Below the pieces are notes generated by a model that worked only from the letters and a program-made list of their open reading frames with translations, ran no database searches and was not told the origin of the DNA. This document shows positions 42,946 through 50,452 of a stretch of DNA of 64,000 bases, one piece after another (the first letter of the stretch is position 1; every line of letters starts with the position of its first letter). Both the position numbers and the translations under genes were made by a program. Origin of the DNA: Hoeflea_A sp039025395 (GTDB lineage Bacteria; Pseudomonadota; Alphaproteobacteria; Rhizobiales; Rhizobiaceae); the NCBI GenBank assembly GCA_039025395.1, contig JBCCOK010000016.1, positions 17,577 through 81,576 of the forward strand, in the 5' to 3' direction.

Positions 42946-43151
42946 GGCGCCCGTGGTGATCCGCCGCCCCTCGGCAACCGACGCTCCAGGATCCTGAACG
43001 CCAAATAAAATCAGCCGTTTGGCCATAATTGAGGCGTCGAGGCCTGTGCAGCTCCATTGACAAGCGGAAAATCTCGCCGTAAAGCCGCCGCGTCTGCACG
43101 GCGGAGATCGATTTGCCCGCTGACCTGCGACAGGGCACATTAGGGGCTTGA

Positions 43152-43171
43152 TCAGTTGTCTGTACAACTGA
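43152..43171. promoter_or_regulatory. 20-bp dyad upstream of hpf
   Basis: Within the 322-base rpoN-hpf gap, perfect 8-bp arms TCAGTTGT and ACAACTGA flank CTGT. No T-run follows, so an operator is as likely as an rpoN terminator. The rest of the gap (42946-43267) has no supported gene. Confidence 0.4.
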
Positions 43172-43204
43172 GGCCGCAATGCACCAATTTGAACGCTAAA
43201 TTGC

Positions 43205-43233
43205 TTGGACGGCGTGGGAGACTCGCATAGACT
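43205..43233 (+). promoter_or_regulatory. Probable sigma-70 promoter of hpf-ptsN
   Basis: TTGGAC (43205-43210) and TAGACT (43228-43233) are separated by exactly 17 bases, and the -10 ends 34 bases before the hpf ATG. An upstream TTGACA near 43060 with a poor -10 is a weaker alternative. It would allow hpf-ptsN to be transcribed apart from rpoN. Confidence 0.5.
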
Positions 43234-43267
43234 GCCGCGCACGGGCAAACCGCAAAAGGGCTTAAGG

Positions 43268-43840
43268 ATGAGTGTACGCGTATCGGGCAAGCACATGGAA
43301 ATCGGCGAGGCTTTCCGTGCCCGGATCGAAGACAGGATTGGCGATGCCGTGACGAAGTTTTTCGATGGCGGGTTCTCTGGTCAGGTGACCGTGGAAAAGT
43401 CCGGCTCGCGGTTTTCAACCGATTGCCTGATCCATTTGGACACCGGTGCGTCCCTGCAGGCAACAGGCAAGGCTCTGGAGCCGCAAGCAAGTTTCGATGC
43501 CGCAGCTGAACGCGTCGAAAAGCGGTTGAGACGTTACAAACGGCGTCTGAAGGATCATCACGCAGGCAATCATGCCAATGCTGCGGAAGTTGCCTATCGG
43601 GTCATGGAAGCCAGCCTGCATGATGAGGAGGAAGTGCCGGAGGACTACGCTCCGGCCATCGTTGCCGAGTCCTCCAAAATCATCAAAACACTGACCGTTG
43701 CCAGCGCGGTCATGCAACTTGACATGACCGACAATCCGGTTTTGGTGTTTCGCAATGCTGGCAACAATGAAGTGAATGTCGTGTATCGTCGTAATGACGG
43801 CAATATCGGCTGGATCGATACCGCCGACGTCAAGTCGTGA
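43268..43840 (+). CDS. hpf: Ribosome hibernation promoting factor, long form
   Basis: 190 residues from MSVRVSGKHMEIGEAFRARI at 43268; in-frame starts further up have no binding site. Residues 1-100 are the S30AE ribosome-binding domain (RIGDAVTKFFDGGFSGQVTVEKSG, FDAAAERVEKRLRRYKRRLKDHH). Residues about 130-190 are the C-terminal dimerisation domain of long HPF (MQLDMTDNPVLVFRNAGNNEVNVVYRRNDGNIGWID). It dimerises ribosomes into inactive 100S particles in stationary phase. Standard between rpoN and ptsN. A 72-base gap leads to ptsN. Confidence 0.95.
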   Translation: MSVRVSGKHMEIGEAFRARIEDRIGDAVTKFFDGGFSGQVTVEKSGSRFSTDCLIHLDTGASLQATGKALEPQASFDAAAERVEKRLRRYKRRLKDHHAGNHANAAEVAYRVMEASLHDEEEVPEDYAPAIVAESSKIIKTLTVASAVMQLDMTDNPVLVFRNAGNNEVNVVYRRNDGNIGWIDTADVKS

Positions 43841-43912
43841 AGTAACTGTTTGGGGCAAAGGGCGGCGTTAAGCGCGTCCGGCAAACACAATTCTATTCTC
43901 GAGGAACTGGCA

Positions 43913-44377
43913 ATGTCACTTGCGGATTTGATCATACAGGATGGAATCATTCCTGCACTCAAGGTCAATTCAAAGAAACAGCTGCTGCAGGAACTCGCTG
44001 GGAAGGCGGCGCAGGTCTCCGGGCTTTCCGAGCGCGAGATATTCGACATCATTTTGCAGCGGGAACGGCTCGGATCGACGGGCGTTGGGAACGGGATCGC
44101 CATTCCCCACGGAAAACTGAATTCCATCTCCAGTATTGTCGGGGTGTTTGCGCGGCTTAGCGAACCTGTCGATTTCGAAGCCCTGGATGATCAGCCCGTT
44201 GATCTTGTCTTTTTGCTGCTCGCCCCGGAAGGCTCAGGTGCCGATCATCTCAAGGCGCTTTCGCGGATTGCGCGTATGCTTCGGGACGGCGATATGGTGG
44301 CCAAGTTGCGGCAAACCGATTCCGCTTCTGCAATCTATGCATTTCTGACCGACTCGCCCACGTCAAACGCCGCGTAG
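43913..44377 (+). CDS. ptsN: Nitrogen PTS enzyme IIA (EIIA-Ntr)
   Basis: 154 residues from MSLADLIIQDGIIPALKVNSKKQLLQELAG at 43913. Fructose/mannitol-type IIA domain with the phosphorylated histidine in GIAIPHGKL near residue 66 and VDLVFLLLAPEGSGADHLKALSRIARMLRD. It accepts phosphate from NPr and signals nitrogen and potassium state; in alphaproteobacteria it also feeds into (p)ppGpp and cell-envelope control. An in-frame ATG at 43850 gives a leader not shared with the family. Confidence 0.95.
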   Translation: MSLADLIIQDGIIPALKVNSKKQLLQELAGKAAQVSGLSEREIFDIILQRERLGSTGVGNGIAIPHGKLNSISSIVGVFARLSEPVDFEALDDQPVDLVFLLLAPEGSGADHLKALSRIARMLRDGDMVAKLRQTDSASAIYAFLTDSPTSNAA

Positions 44378-44386
44378 TGAGCTTTT

Positions 44387-44402
44387 GATACCGTCCGGTA
44401 TC
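44387..44402. terminator. Hairpin between convergent ptsN and DUF1150 genes
   Basis: GATACC-GTCC-GGTATC, a perfect 6-bp stem with a 4-nt loop, 10 bases after the ptsN stop. On the + strand it is followed by GACAGTTTTAG, a short T-run. It may terminate in both directions. Confidence 0.5.
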
Positions 44403-44409
44403 GACAGTT

Positions 44410-44664
44410 TTAGTGGACGCTGACCGGGCTGATATCGCCTTCGGCTGCCTTGACATAAGTTGTCGAGGCATCGTCGCTGATGAAAAGCGGCGTGCCGTCG
44501 GCGCCGAAAAGAGCCCACAAATCGATCCCCGACTCAAGCTTTGGCGCCTCGGGAAACCGTTCCTGCACCTCATCGGAAGTCATCTTGCGGATGTAGCCGA
44601 CCTCTCCCGCACCGAGATGGGCAAGCTGATCCTTCGTAATGCGTATTTTACTGTCCAAGGTCAT
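44410..44664 (-). CDS. DUF1150-family protein
   Basis: 84 residues from MTLDSKIRITKDQLAHLGAGEVGYIRKM at 44664, with AAGGAG upstream; longer ATGs upstream are not family-like. The rest (SDEVQERFPEAPKLESGIDLWALFGADGTPLFISDD) is the DUF1150 domain, a short alphaproteobacterial family nearly always found beside small heat shock proteins, as here (ibpA 110 bases upstream on the same strand). Function unknown; a role in heat response is inferred from linkage. Confidence 0.9.
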   Translation of the reverse strand: MTLDSKIRITKDQLAHLGAGEVGYIRKMTSDEVQERFPEAPKLESGIDLWALFGADGTPLFISDDASTTYVKAAEGDISPVSVH

Positions 44665-44773
44665 ATCAGGATACTCCTTTGGAGGGCCGCGTCGACGCAC
44701 CGTCGCCCGCATGCGGAACAAGTAAACCGCCCGTTCTGGTTACACGGCCGTGGGGCCTGCCGCATAGGTAAGG

Positions 44774-45199
44774 TCAATCGGCAACCGAAATGTCGATCCG
44801 CTGCGCGAGGCGTTCCGGTTCCGGCTTGACGAGATCAATCGAAAGCAGGCCGTTCTTCAGATCCGCGTTGAGAACGCGCATCCCGTCGGCCAGCATGAAC
44901 GTGCGTTGGAACTGCCGCCCGGCAATCCCGCGATAAAGGTATTCGCGATCTTCGGTCTCGACCTGTCGACCGCGTATGATCAGCTGGTTTTCTTGCACCG
45001 TTACATCGAGTTCCGCCTGCGAGAAACCGGCAACCGCAAGCGTAATGCGCAGTATCTCGCCCTGCTCGTCGTCTGCAGCTATACGTTCGATGTTGTAAGG
45101 CGGATACCCGTCGCTGCCCTTGGCAATGCGTTCCAGGGTCTTTTCCATCGCATCAAATCCGAGCAAAAGCGGACTTGAAAAAGGTGTCATGCGAGACAT
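44774..45199 (-). CDS. ibpA: Small heat shock protein IbpA/Hsp20
   Basis: 141 residues. Alpha-crystallin domain: PYNIERIAADDEQGEILRITLAVAGFSQAELDVTVQENQLIIRGRQ, then YLYRGIAGRQFQRTFMLADGMRV, ADLKNGLLSIDLVKPEPE (with the GLLSIDL motif) and a short C-terminal tail. It is a holding chaperone for unfolded proteins. Expression appears doubly heat-controlled: a heat-shock sigma factor-like promoter and a ROSE-type 5' leader lie directly upstream. DUF1150 follows. Confidence 0.95.
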   Translation of the reverse strand: MSRMTPFSSPLLLGFDAMEKTLERIAKGSDGYPPYNIERIAADDEQGEILRITLAVAGFSQAELDVTVQENQLIIRGRQVETEDREYLYRGIAGRQFQRTFMLADGMRVLNADLKNGLLSIDLVKPEPERLAQRIDISVAD

Positions 45200-45262
45200 T
45201 TCTCCATCCTGTCCTTGATTTCAAGCGACACGGTACCGGACCCTCTGTTCAGGCGCCCGGCC
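45200..45262 (-). ncRNA. ROSE-like RNA thermometer leader of ibpA
   Basis: On the minus strand, the leader from the predicted start site to the ATG can form two stems. One is a CCGG-ended stem over 45236-45260. The second (45210-45230) pairs TGTC-G-CTTG with CAAG-GACA across a short loop. The 5' arm contains UCGCU, which matches the ROSE signature U-Y-G-C-U, with its guanine bulged opposite AGGA in the 3' arm. That bulge is the element's melting point in rhizobial hsp leaders. The distal G-rich GGATGGAG before the ATG would be the second ribosome-site element. Confidence 0.6.
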
Positions 45263-45268
45263 TTCAAG

Positions 45269-45298
45269 ATATATGGGGACAAAAATTGATTTCGCAAG
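45269..45298 (-). promoter_or_regulatory. Heat-shock (RpoH-type) promoter of ibpA
   Basis: Minus strand CTTGCG (45293-45298) is followed by CCCCATATAT (45269-45278) after 14 bases. The E. coli sigma-32 consensus is CTTGAAA-N11-16-CCCCATNT, so the -10 matches fully and the -35 in four of six positions. It puts the transcript start near 45262 and a leader of about 60 nt. Confidence 0.6.
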
Positions 45299-45355
45299 CA
45301 GGTTGCGGACGTTTGAAGACCAGCGCATAGTCCCGGCGACAGGCATGGGGAATGC

Positions 45356-46309
45356 ATGAACACAAACGAAAACGAGCCCATCAGGATCATCATAGACACC
45401 GATCCCGGTCAGGATGACGCCGTGGCCATGCTGCTGGCGCTGGCGAGCGACAAGTTCGACATCCTCGGCATAACCACCGTTGCCGGCAACGTGCCGTTGA
45501 AACTGACCCAGATAAACGCCCGCAAGATTTGCGAACTTGCCGGAAAACCCGACAAAAAAGTGTTTGCGGGTGCGGAAACACCAATGGAAAGGCCGTTGGT
45601 CACGGCGGAATATATTCATGGCAAAACAGGCCTCGACGGGCCGGAGTTGCCGGAACCACAGATGCCGTTGCAGCCGGCTCACGGCGTCGATTTTATCGTT
45701 GAAACCATTCTGGAGCAGCCGCCGGGAGCGGTCACGCTGTGCACGCTTGGACCGCTGACAAATATCGGCCTCGCGTTGCGCCGTGAGCCCCAGATTGCCG
45801 GGCGGATCAGCCGGATTGTTATGATGGGCGGCGGATTGTTCGAGGGCGGCAATGTAACGCCCGCGGCAGAATATAACATATACGTCGATCCCGAGGCGGC
45901 AAAAGTCGTGTTTGCTTCCGGTATACCCATCGTGATGATGCCTCTCGATGTCACCCATAAGGTTCTCACCACACGGCGGCGTCTGGGCAGGATCGGCGGG
46001 TTGGGCACTCCGGTGACCGACGCGGTTGTCCAGCTTCTGGAGTTTTCCGAGCGTTTCGATGAAGAAAAATATGGGATCGACGGAGGACCGTTGCATGACC
46101 CGACGGTGATTGCATGGCTGCTGCAGCCGGACTTGTTCTCTGGCCGCAACTGCAATGTCGAGATTGAAACCGCTTCGGAGCTGACGCGCGGCATGACTGT
46201 CATCGACTGGTGGCAAGTCACAGACCGGCCCCACAATGCACTCGTCATACGCGATATTGACGCCGACGCTTTCTTCGATCTGCTGATCGCGCACCTTGCC
46301 AGGCTTTAG
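45356..46309 (+). CDS. Nucleoside hydrolase (inosine/uridine-preferring type)
   Basis: 317 residues. The calcium-binding and catalytic signature IIDTDPGQDDAVAMLLAL sits near residue 12. Later come LCTLGPLTNIGLALR, the NxxxDPEAA-type YNIYVDPEAAKVVF (substrate loop), IVMMPLDVTHKVL, and a C-terminal LHDPTVIAWLLQPDLF with the catalytic His-Asp. It splits nucleosides to base and ribose. It converges on the ribokinase gene, which would phosphorylate the freed ribose, so the two form a salvage pair. ATG at 45356. Confidence 0.93.
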   Translation: MNTNENEPIRIIIDTDPGQDDAVAMLLALASDKFDILGITTVAGNVPLKLTQINARKICELAGKPDKKVFAGAETPMERPLVTAEYIHGKTGLDGPELPEPQMPLQPAHGVDFIVETILEQPPGAVTLCTLGPLTNIGLALRREPQIAGRISRIVMMGGGLFEGGNVTPAAEYNIYVDPEAAKVVFASGIPIVMMPLDVTHKVLTTRRRLGRIGGLGTPVTDAVVQLLEFSERFDEEKYGIDGGPLHDPTVIAWLLQPDLFSGRNCNVEIETASELTRGMTVIDWWQVTDRPHNALVIRDIDADAFFDLLIAHLARL

Positions 46310-46314
46310 AGAAA

Positions 46315-46331
46315 GTCACTTCAAGCGTGAC
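46315..46331 (-). terminator. Weak hairpin between nucleoside hydrolase and ribokinase genes
   Basis: GTCAC-loop-GTGAC, a 5-bp stem in the 42-base convergent gap. Read on the minus strand it is followed by TTTCTCT, a partial U-tract suited to ending the ribokinase transcript. Confidence 0.35.
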
Positions 46332-46351
46332 GTGTTCCAAGGCGCGCTGGT

Positions 46352-47251
46352 TCAACTGGCAGCGTCGACATCTCGCTCGAAGGGAATAGACGTTTGTGCA
46401 CCAGCGTTGAGACACGCCAGACTGGCCGCGACCGCCGCGCGCCGCAGTGCTGTCTCGAAACCGTGTCCACGATCGAGATCTGCGGCCAGATATCCGCAAA
46501 ATGTGTCTCCGGCGCCGACCGTATCGACCGGTTCGATAGCAAGGCTCGGCACTTTACTGAGCGCGCCCTCGCGTACCGCCACGGCACCTTCGGAGCCCAA
46601 TGTGACGATGATCGTCTGCCCGTTGCGCCTGTGAAGGTCCATCAATGCCGTCTCGCGGTCCGCGCCTACCAGCATGCTGCCGCCGACCAGCCTCTCGAAT
46701 TCCCTTTCATTGGCGACAACGATGTCCGCAGCGGCGGCGAGTTCTGCTGCGTCTGCCGCAAACGGCGCTATGTTGAGCAGCGTGATGACGCCCCTTCGAC
46801 GGGCGTCATGCATTGCAGCCGCTATGGCCGTCAGTGGAATTTCCAGCTGCATCAGCAGATGGTCGCCGCCGGACATGACGGCAATCGAGTTGTCTGCATC
46901 GCCTGCGGAAATCGTTCCGTTTGCGCCTGGGACGGCAGCGATAAGGTTTTCGCCGCTGCGTTCAACCATGATCAGCGCCGTACCGGTCGGGGCACCGACC
47001 CTGCGGACCTCGGATAGCCCGACGCCGGCTTCCGCCAGATGAACGAGGGCCGGGTCCGCGAAACGGTCATCACCAACAGCACCGCACATCCGCACGGATG
47101 CGCCGGCCCGGCGCGCTGCCAATGCCTGATTGGCACCCTTACCGCCGGCGGCTGTTTCAAACCCGTTTCCGCTCACGGTTTCTCCGGGATCGGGAAATTG
47201 ATCGACTTTTGCGATCAGGTCAATGTTGATCGAACCAAAAACCGTTATCAT
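46352..47251 (-). CDS. rbsK: Ribokinase
   Basis: 299 residues, PfkB family. N-terminal ITVFGSINIDLIAKVDQFPDPGETVSGNGFETAAGGKGANQALAARRAGA (the GGKGANQA signature), and the C-terminal catalytic EPVDTVGAGDTFCGYLAADL (DTVGAGD with the catalytic Asp). It phosphorylates ribose at O5. It is paired convergently with the nucleoside hydrolase. ATG at 47251 follows GGAA. No ribose ABC transporter is in the window. Confidence 0.95.
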   Translation of the reverse strand: MITVFGSINIDLIAKVDQFPDPGETVSGNGFETAAGGKGANQALAARRAGASVRMCGAVGDDRFADPALVHLAEAGVGLSEVRRVGAPTGTALIMVERSGENLIAAVPGANGTISAGDADNSIAVMSGGDHLLMQLEIPLTAIAAAMHDARRRGVITLLNIAPFAADAAELAAAADIVVANEREFERLVGGSMLVGADRETALMDLHRRNGQTIIVTLGSEGAVAVREGALSKVPSLAIEPVDTVGAGDTFCGYLAADLDRGHGFETALRRAAVAASLACLNAGAQTSIPFERDVDAAS

Positions 47252-47611
47252 CGACGCAATTCCATTCTGCCTGACCGTGCTTGGGCAGCGCTCCCGAGCG
47301 GTCTGATTTGCCCTGCGTCATCCGGTACGGTGATAGCCGCCCAAAGCCTGATGTCTCGAGTATCTTGCCGGCACAGATACCACCGCCGCTCCGATCCATT
47401 GTACTGCGGTTTACGCACATTAGTCATTTATCAGTTGACCGACAATCGTTCACCGATTGGGTTGCAAAAACGCTTCGCGGTCGGGTTTCTCAGTGTTTTC
47501 CGGCCTTTGCGCGTCCAAAGCAGCACACTCAACGCCCACTCCCGTGTGGTCCTTTCATGGAAAAAGCGCTACAGCAACTTTGTTTCAGACGCATGGGCAA
47601 CAATCGGCCGA
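47252..47611. promoter_or_regulatory. Divergent region between rbsK and glnD
   Basis: 360 bases. An open frame runs across it into glnD, but the part before 47612 lacks GlnD-family similarity and coding-like bias, so it is treated as untranslated. I see no clean promoter pair or dyad longer than 6 bp. Confidence 0.4.
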
Positions 47612-50452
47612 ATGGGCAAAACACCGAACGATCTGCAGTTTGAGCGCATTCTCGACGTACAGTCGTTGCATGCCGAACTCAAGGCAATAGCCGCTGCTTC
47701 CGACGACCCTGCTTCCATGGCGACGCGCGCGGATTTGTTTGCGCTTGTCAGGGGTGTGATCAACGAGGGCCGGGCAACGATTGCCGCAATGTTGAGCGAA
47801 GATGGCAGCGGCCTCGAATGCGCCCGCCGCCTGTCGCTGTTGCAGGACGAGTGCATCGCCGCCCTCTTTGCTTACGCGACCGAGCACGCCTATCCGATCA
47901 TGAATCCGTCCACGTCGGAGCATATCGCGCTTGCAGCCGTCGGAGGCTACGGACGGCAGACACTTGCGCCGGGTTCAGACATCGATCTGCTCTTTATCCT
48001 ACCCTACAAACCGACACCATGGACCGAGCAGGTTGTTGAATACATGCTGTACATGCTGTGGGACATGGGCTTCAAGGTCGGACACGCCACCCGAAATATC
48101 GACGAGTGCATCCGCCTGTCCAAGTCGGACATCACGGTTCGCACCTCGATCCTCGATGCGCGTTTCCTTTGCGGTTCGCGGCCGCTTTTTGACGAAATGG
48201 AAAAACGCTTTGACACCGATGTCGTGCGCAACAGCGCGCGCGCCTTTATTGCCGCAAAGCTCGCCGAACGCGATTTGCGCCATCGCAAGATCGGTGACAC
48301 GCGTTATCTGGTCGAGCCGAATGTAAAGGATGGCAAGGGCGGGCTGCGCGATCTGCAAACCCTGTTCTGGATCATGAAGTACCATTATCGTGTCCATTCA
48401 TCCCATGAACTCGTTAAGCTTGGTGTTCTGTCGCGGCGCGAAGCCAATATGTTCGAGAAGTCGGAGGATTTTCTCTGGGCCGTTCGCTGCCACATGCACT
48501 TCCTGATGAACAAGGCAGAGGAACGGCTATCATTCGATATCCAAGGCGAAATTGCCGCTGATCTGGGCTATCTCGATCATCCCGGCCTTTCGGCCGTTGA
48601 GCGCTTCATGAAGCACTATTTTCTTGTCGCCAAGGACGTCGGCGACCTGACGCGCATCTTGTGTGCTGCGCTCGAAGAGGAGCAAGCCAAGGAGGCTCCA
48701 GGGTTTCCGCAGGTGCTGCGCCGTCTGACCAACCGTCCACGCAAGATACCGGGCACGCTGGATTTCATGCAGGAAAAAGGGCGCATCTCGGTCGTCGACA
48801 AGGAGGTCTTCAAGCGCGATCCGGTAAACATAATCCGCATGTTTCACCTTGCAGATATTCATGAATTGCGCTTCCACCCCGATGCTTTGCGGCTTGCGTC
48901 CCGTTCACTCAAGCTCGTTAAAGCGCCGCTGCGGGAAAACGAGGAGGCCAACCGCCTCTTTCTATCCATCCTGACATCGCCGCGCCGTCCGTCCCTGATA
49001 CTCAGGCGCATGAACGAAGCCGGCGTACTGGGGCGCTTTATTCCTGAATTCGGTCGCATCGTATCGATGATGCAATTCAACATGTATCATCACTACACGG
49101 TGGATGAGCACCTGTTGCGCGCCGTTGAAGTTCTGTCGCGTATCGAGCAGGGCGAGGAAGGCGAGGCCCATCCGCTCGCTGAAAGCATCTTGCCGGACAT
49201 CGTTGATCGCGAAGTGCTCTATGTTGCGCTGCTTCTGCACGATATCGCCAAGGGCCGTCCGGAGGATCATTCCATCGCCGGTGCCAAGATAGCCCGCAGA
49301 CTCTGTCCGCGGTTCGGCTTCAAACCCGAACAAACCGAGACTGTCGCATGGCTCGTCGAGCAGCATCTTACCATGTCGTTAATTGCCCAGACGCGCGATC
49401 TCAACGACCGCAAGACTATTGAGGATTTCTCAGACGTTGTGCAGTCGCTTGATCGATTGCGCCTTCTGCTTGTTCTGACCGTATGCGACATTCGAGCGGT
49501 CGGACCGGGCGTGTGGAATGGCTGGAAGGGTCAGCTCTTACGCACCCTTTACGGCGAAACGGAGCTGATGTTGTCCGGCGGCTTCTCCACCGTTTCTGGC
49601 AGGAAACGCGCGCAGGAGGCGAAGTTGCGCTTGGCGGAGGCGTTGGACGACTGGCCCAAGAAAGAGCGCAACGAATACATCCAGCTTCACTATGTGCCAT
49701 ACCTGCTCAGTGTCGAACTCGACGACCAGGTTCGGCATGCCAACTTCATCCGGCAAACCAGACAGGCGGGAAAAAAGCTTGCGGCGATGGTGCGCACGCG
49801 TTCCTTCCACGACATCACCGAAATCACCGTTTTAACCCCCGATCATCCGAGACTGCTGTCCATTGTCGCCGGTGCCTGCGCTGCGGCCGGTGCCAATATT
49901 GCCGACGCCCAGGTCTACACGACGTCTGACGGACGGGCTCTGGACACCATCATGATCAATCGCGAGTTCAAGGAAGACCGGGACGAGTTGCGCCGTGGCG
50001 AGCGGATCGCCTCCCTGATTGAATCAGTTCTTTTGGGTGAGAAACAACTGCCCGACGTGATTGCCAGAAAGAACCGCTATCGGCAAAGGAAGCGGCCGTT
50101 TTCCGTTACGCCGAAGGTTACCATCAACAACAACCTGTCAAACAGGTTCACGGTCATCGAACTGGTAGGTCTTGATCGCCCCGGTCTTCTTTCAGAAATC
50201 ACCGAAGTCTTATCCGATCTCTCGCTCGACATCGCGTCCGCGCATATCTCCACGTTCGGAGAAAGGGTGATCGACACATTTTATGTGACCGACCTCGTTG
50301 GCCAGAAAGTTACCAACGAAAACCGCCATGCCAACATTGTCGCGCGGCTGAAGGCCGTCCTTGCCGGCATAGAAGAGGATGTTCGCCATAAAATGCCCGA
50401 GGGCATCATCGCTCCGACAGCCGAGAGGCGCAGGCGGGTAAAGCAGTCATGA
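47612..50452 (+). CDS. glnD: Bifunctional PII uridylyltransferase / uridylyl-removing enzyme
   Basis: 946 residues from ATG 47612 (MGKTPNDLQFERILD), close to the rhizobial norm; the binding site is weak and longer in-frame starts exist. GlnD is the primary nitrogen sensor: it uridylylates PII under nitrogen limitation and reverses this with glutamine. Nucleotidyltransferase motif VGGYGRQTLAPGSDIDLLFIL is near residue 110; GlnD-specific EPNVKDGKGGLRDLQTLFW follows; the HD hydrolase domain has LLHDIAKGRPEDHS; two ACT domains (ITEITVLTPDHPRLLSIVAGACAAAGANI and FTVIELVGLDRPGLLSEITEVLSDL) end the protein. It overlaps murJ by 4 bases. Confidence 0.96.
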   Translation: MGKTPNDLQFERILDVQSLHAELKAIAAASDDPASMATRADLFALVRGVINEGRATIAAMLSEDGSGLECARRLSLLQDECIAALFAYATEHAYPIMNPSTSEHIALAAVGGYGRQTLAPGSDIDLLFILPYKPTPWTEQVVEYMLYMLWDMGFKVGHATRNIDECIRLSKSDITVRTSILDARFLCGSRPLFDEMEKRFDTDVVRNSARAFIAAKLAERDLRHRKIGDTRYLVEPNVKDGKGGLRDLQTLFWIMKYHYRVHSSHELVKLGVLSRREANMFEKSEDFLWAVRCHMHFLMNKAEERLSFDIQGEIAADLGYLDHPGLSAVERFMKHYFLVAKDVGDLTRILCAALEEEQAKEAPGFPQVLRRLTNRPRKIPGTLDFMQEKGRISVVDKEVFKRDPVNIIRMFHLADIHELRFHPDALRLASRSLKLVKAPLRENEEANRLFLSILTSPRRPSLILRRMNEAGVLGRFIPEFGRIVSMMQFNMYHHYTVDEHLLRAVEVLSRIEQGEEGEAHPLAESILPDIVDREVLYVALLLHDIAKGRPEDHSIAGAKIARRLCPRFGFKPEQTETVAWLVEQHLTMSLIAQTRDLNDRKTIEDFSDVVQSLDRLRLLLVLTVCDIRAVGPGVWNGWKGQLLRTLYGETELMLSGGFSTVSGRKRAQEAKLRLAEALDDWPKKERNEYIQLHYVPYLLSVELDDQVRHANFIRQTRQAGKKLAAMVRTRSFHDITEITVLTPDHPRLLSIVAGACAAAGANIADAQVYTTSDGRALDTIMINREFKEDRDELRRGERIASLIESVLLGEKQLPDVIARKNRYRQRKRPFSVTPKVTINNNLSNRFTVIELVGLDRPGLLSEITEVLSDLSLDIASAHISTFGERVIDTFYVTDLVGQKVTNENRHANIVARLKAVLAGIEEDVRHKMPEGIIAPTAERRRRVKQS

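Noticed and set aside
43905..43925. Possible sigma-54 promoter (GG...GC) at the ptsN start
   Set aside because: Spacing between GG and GC is 11, not 10, and it lies over the start codon, so it cannot drive ptsN.
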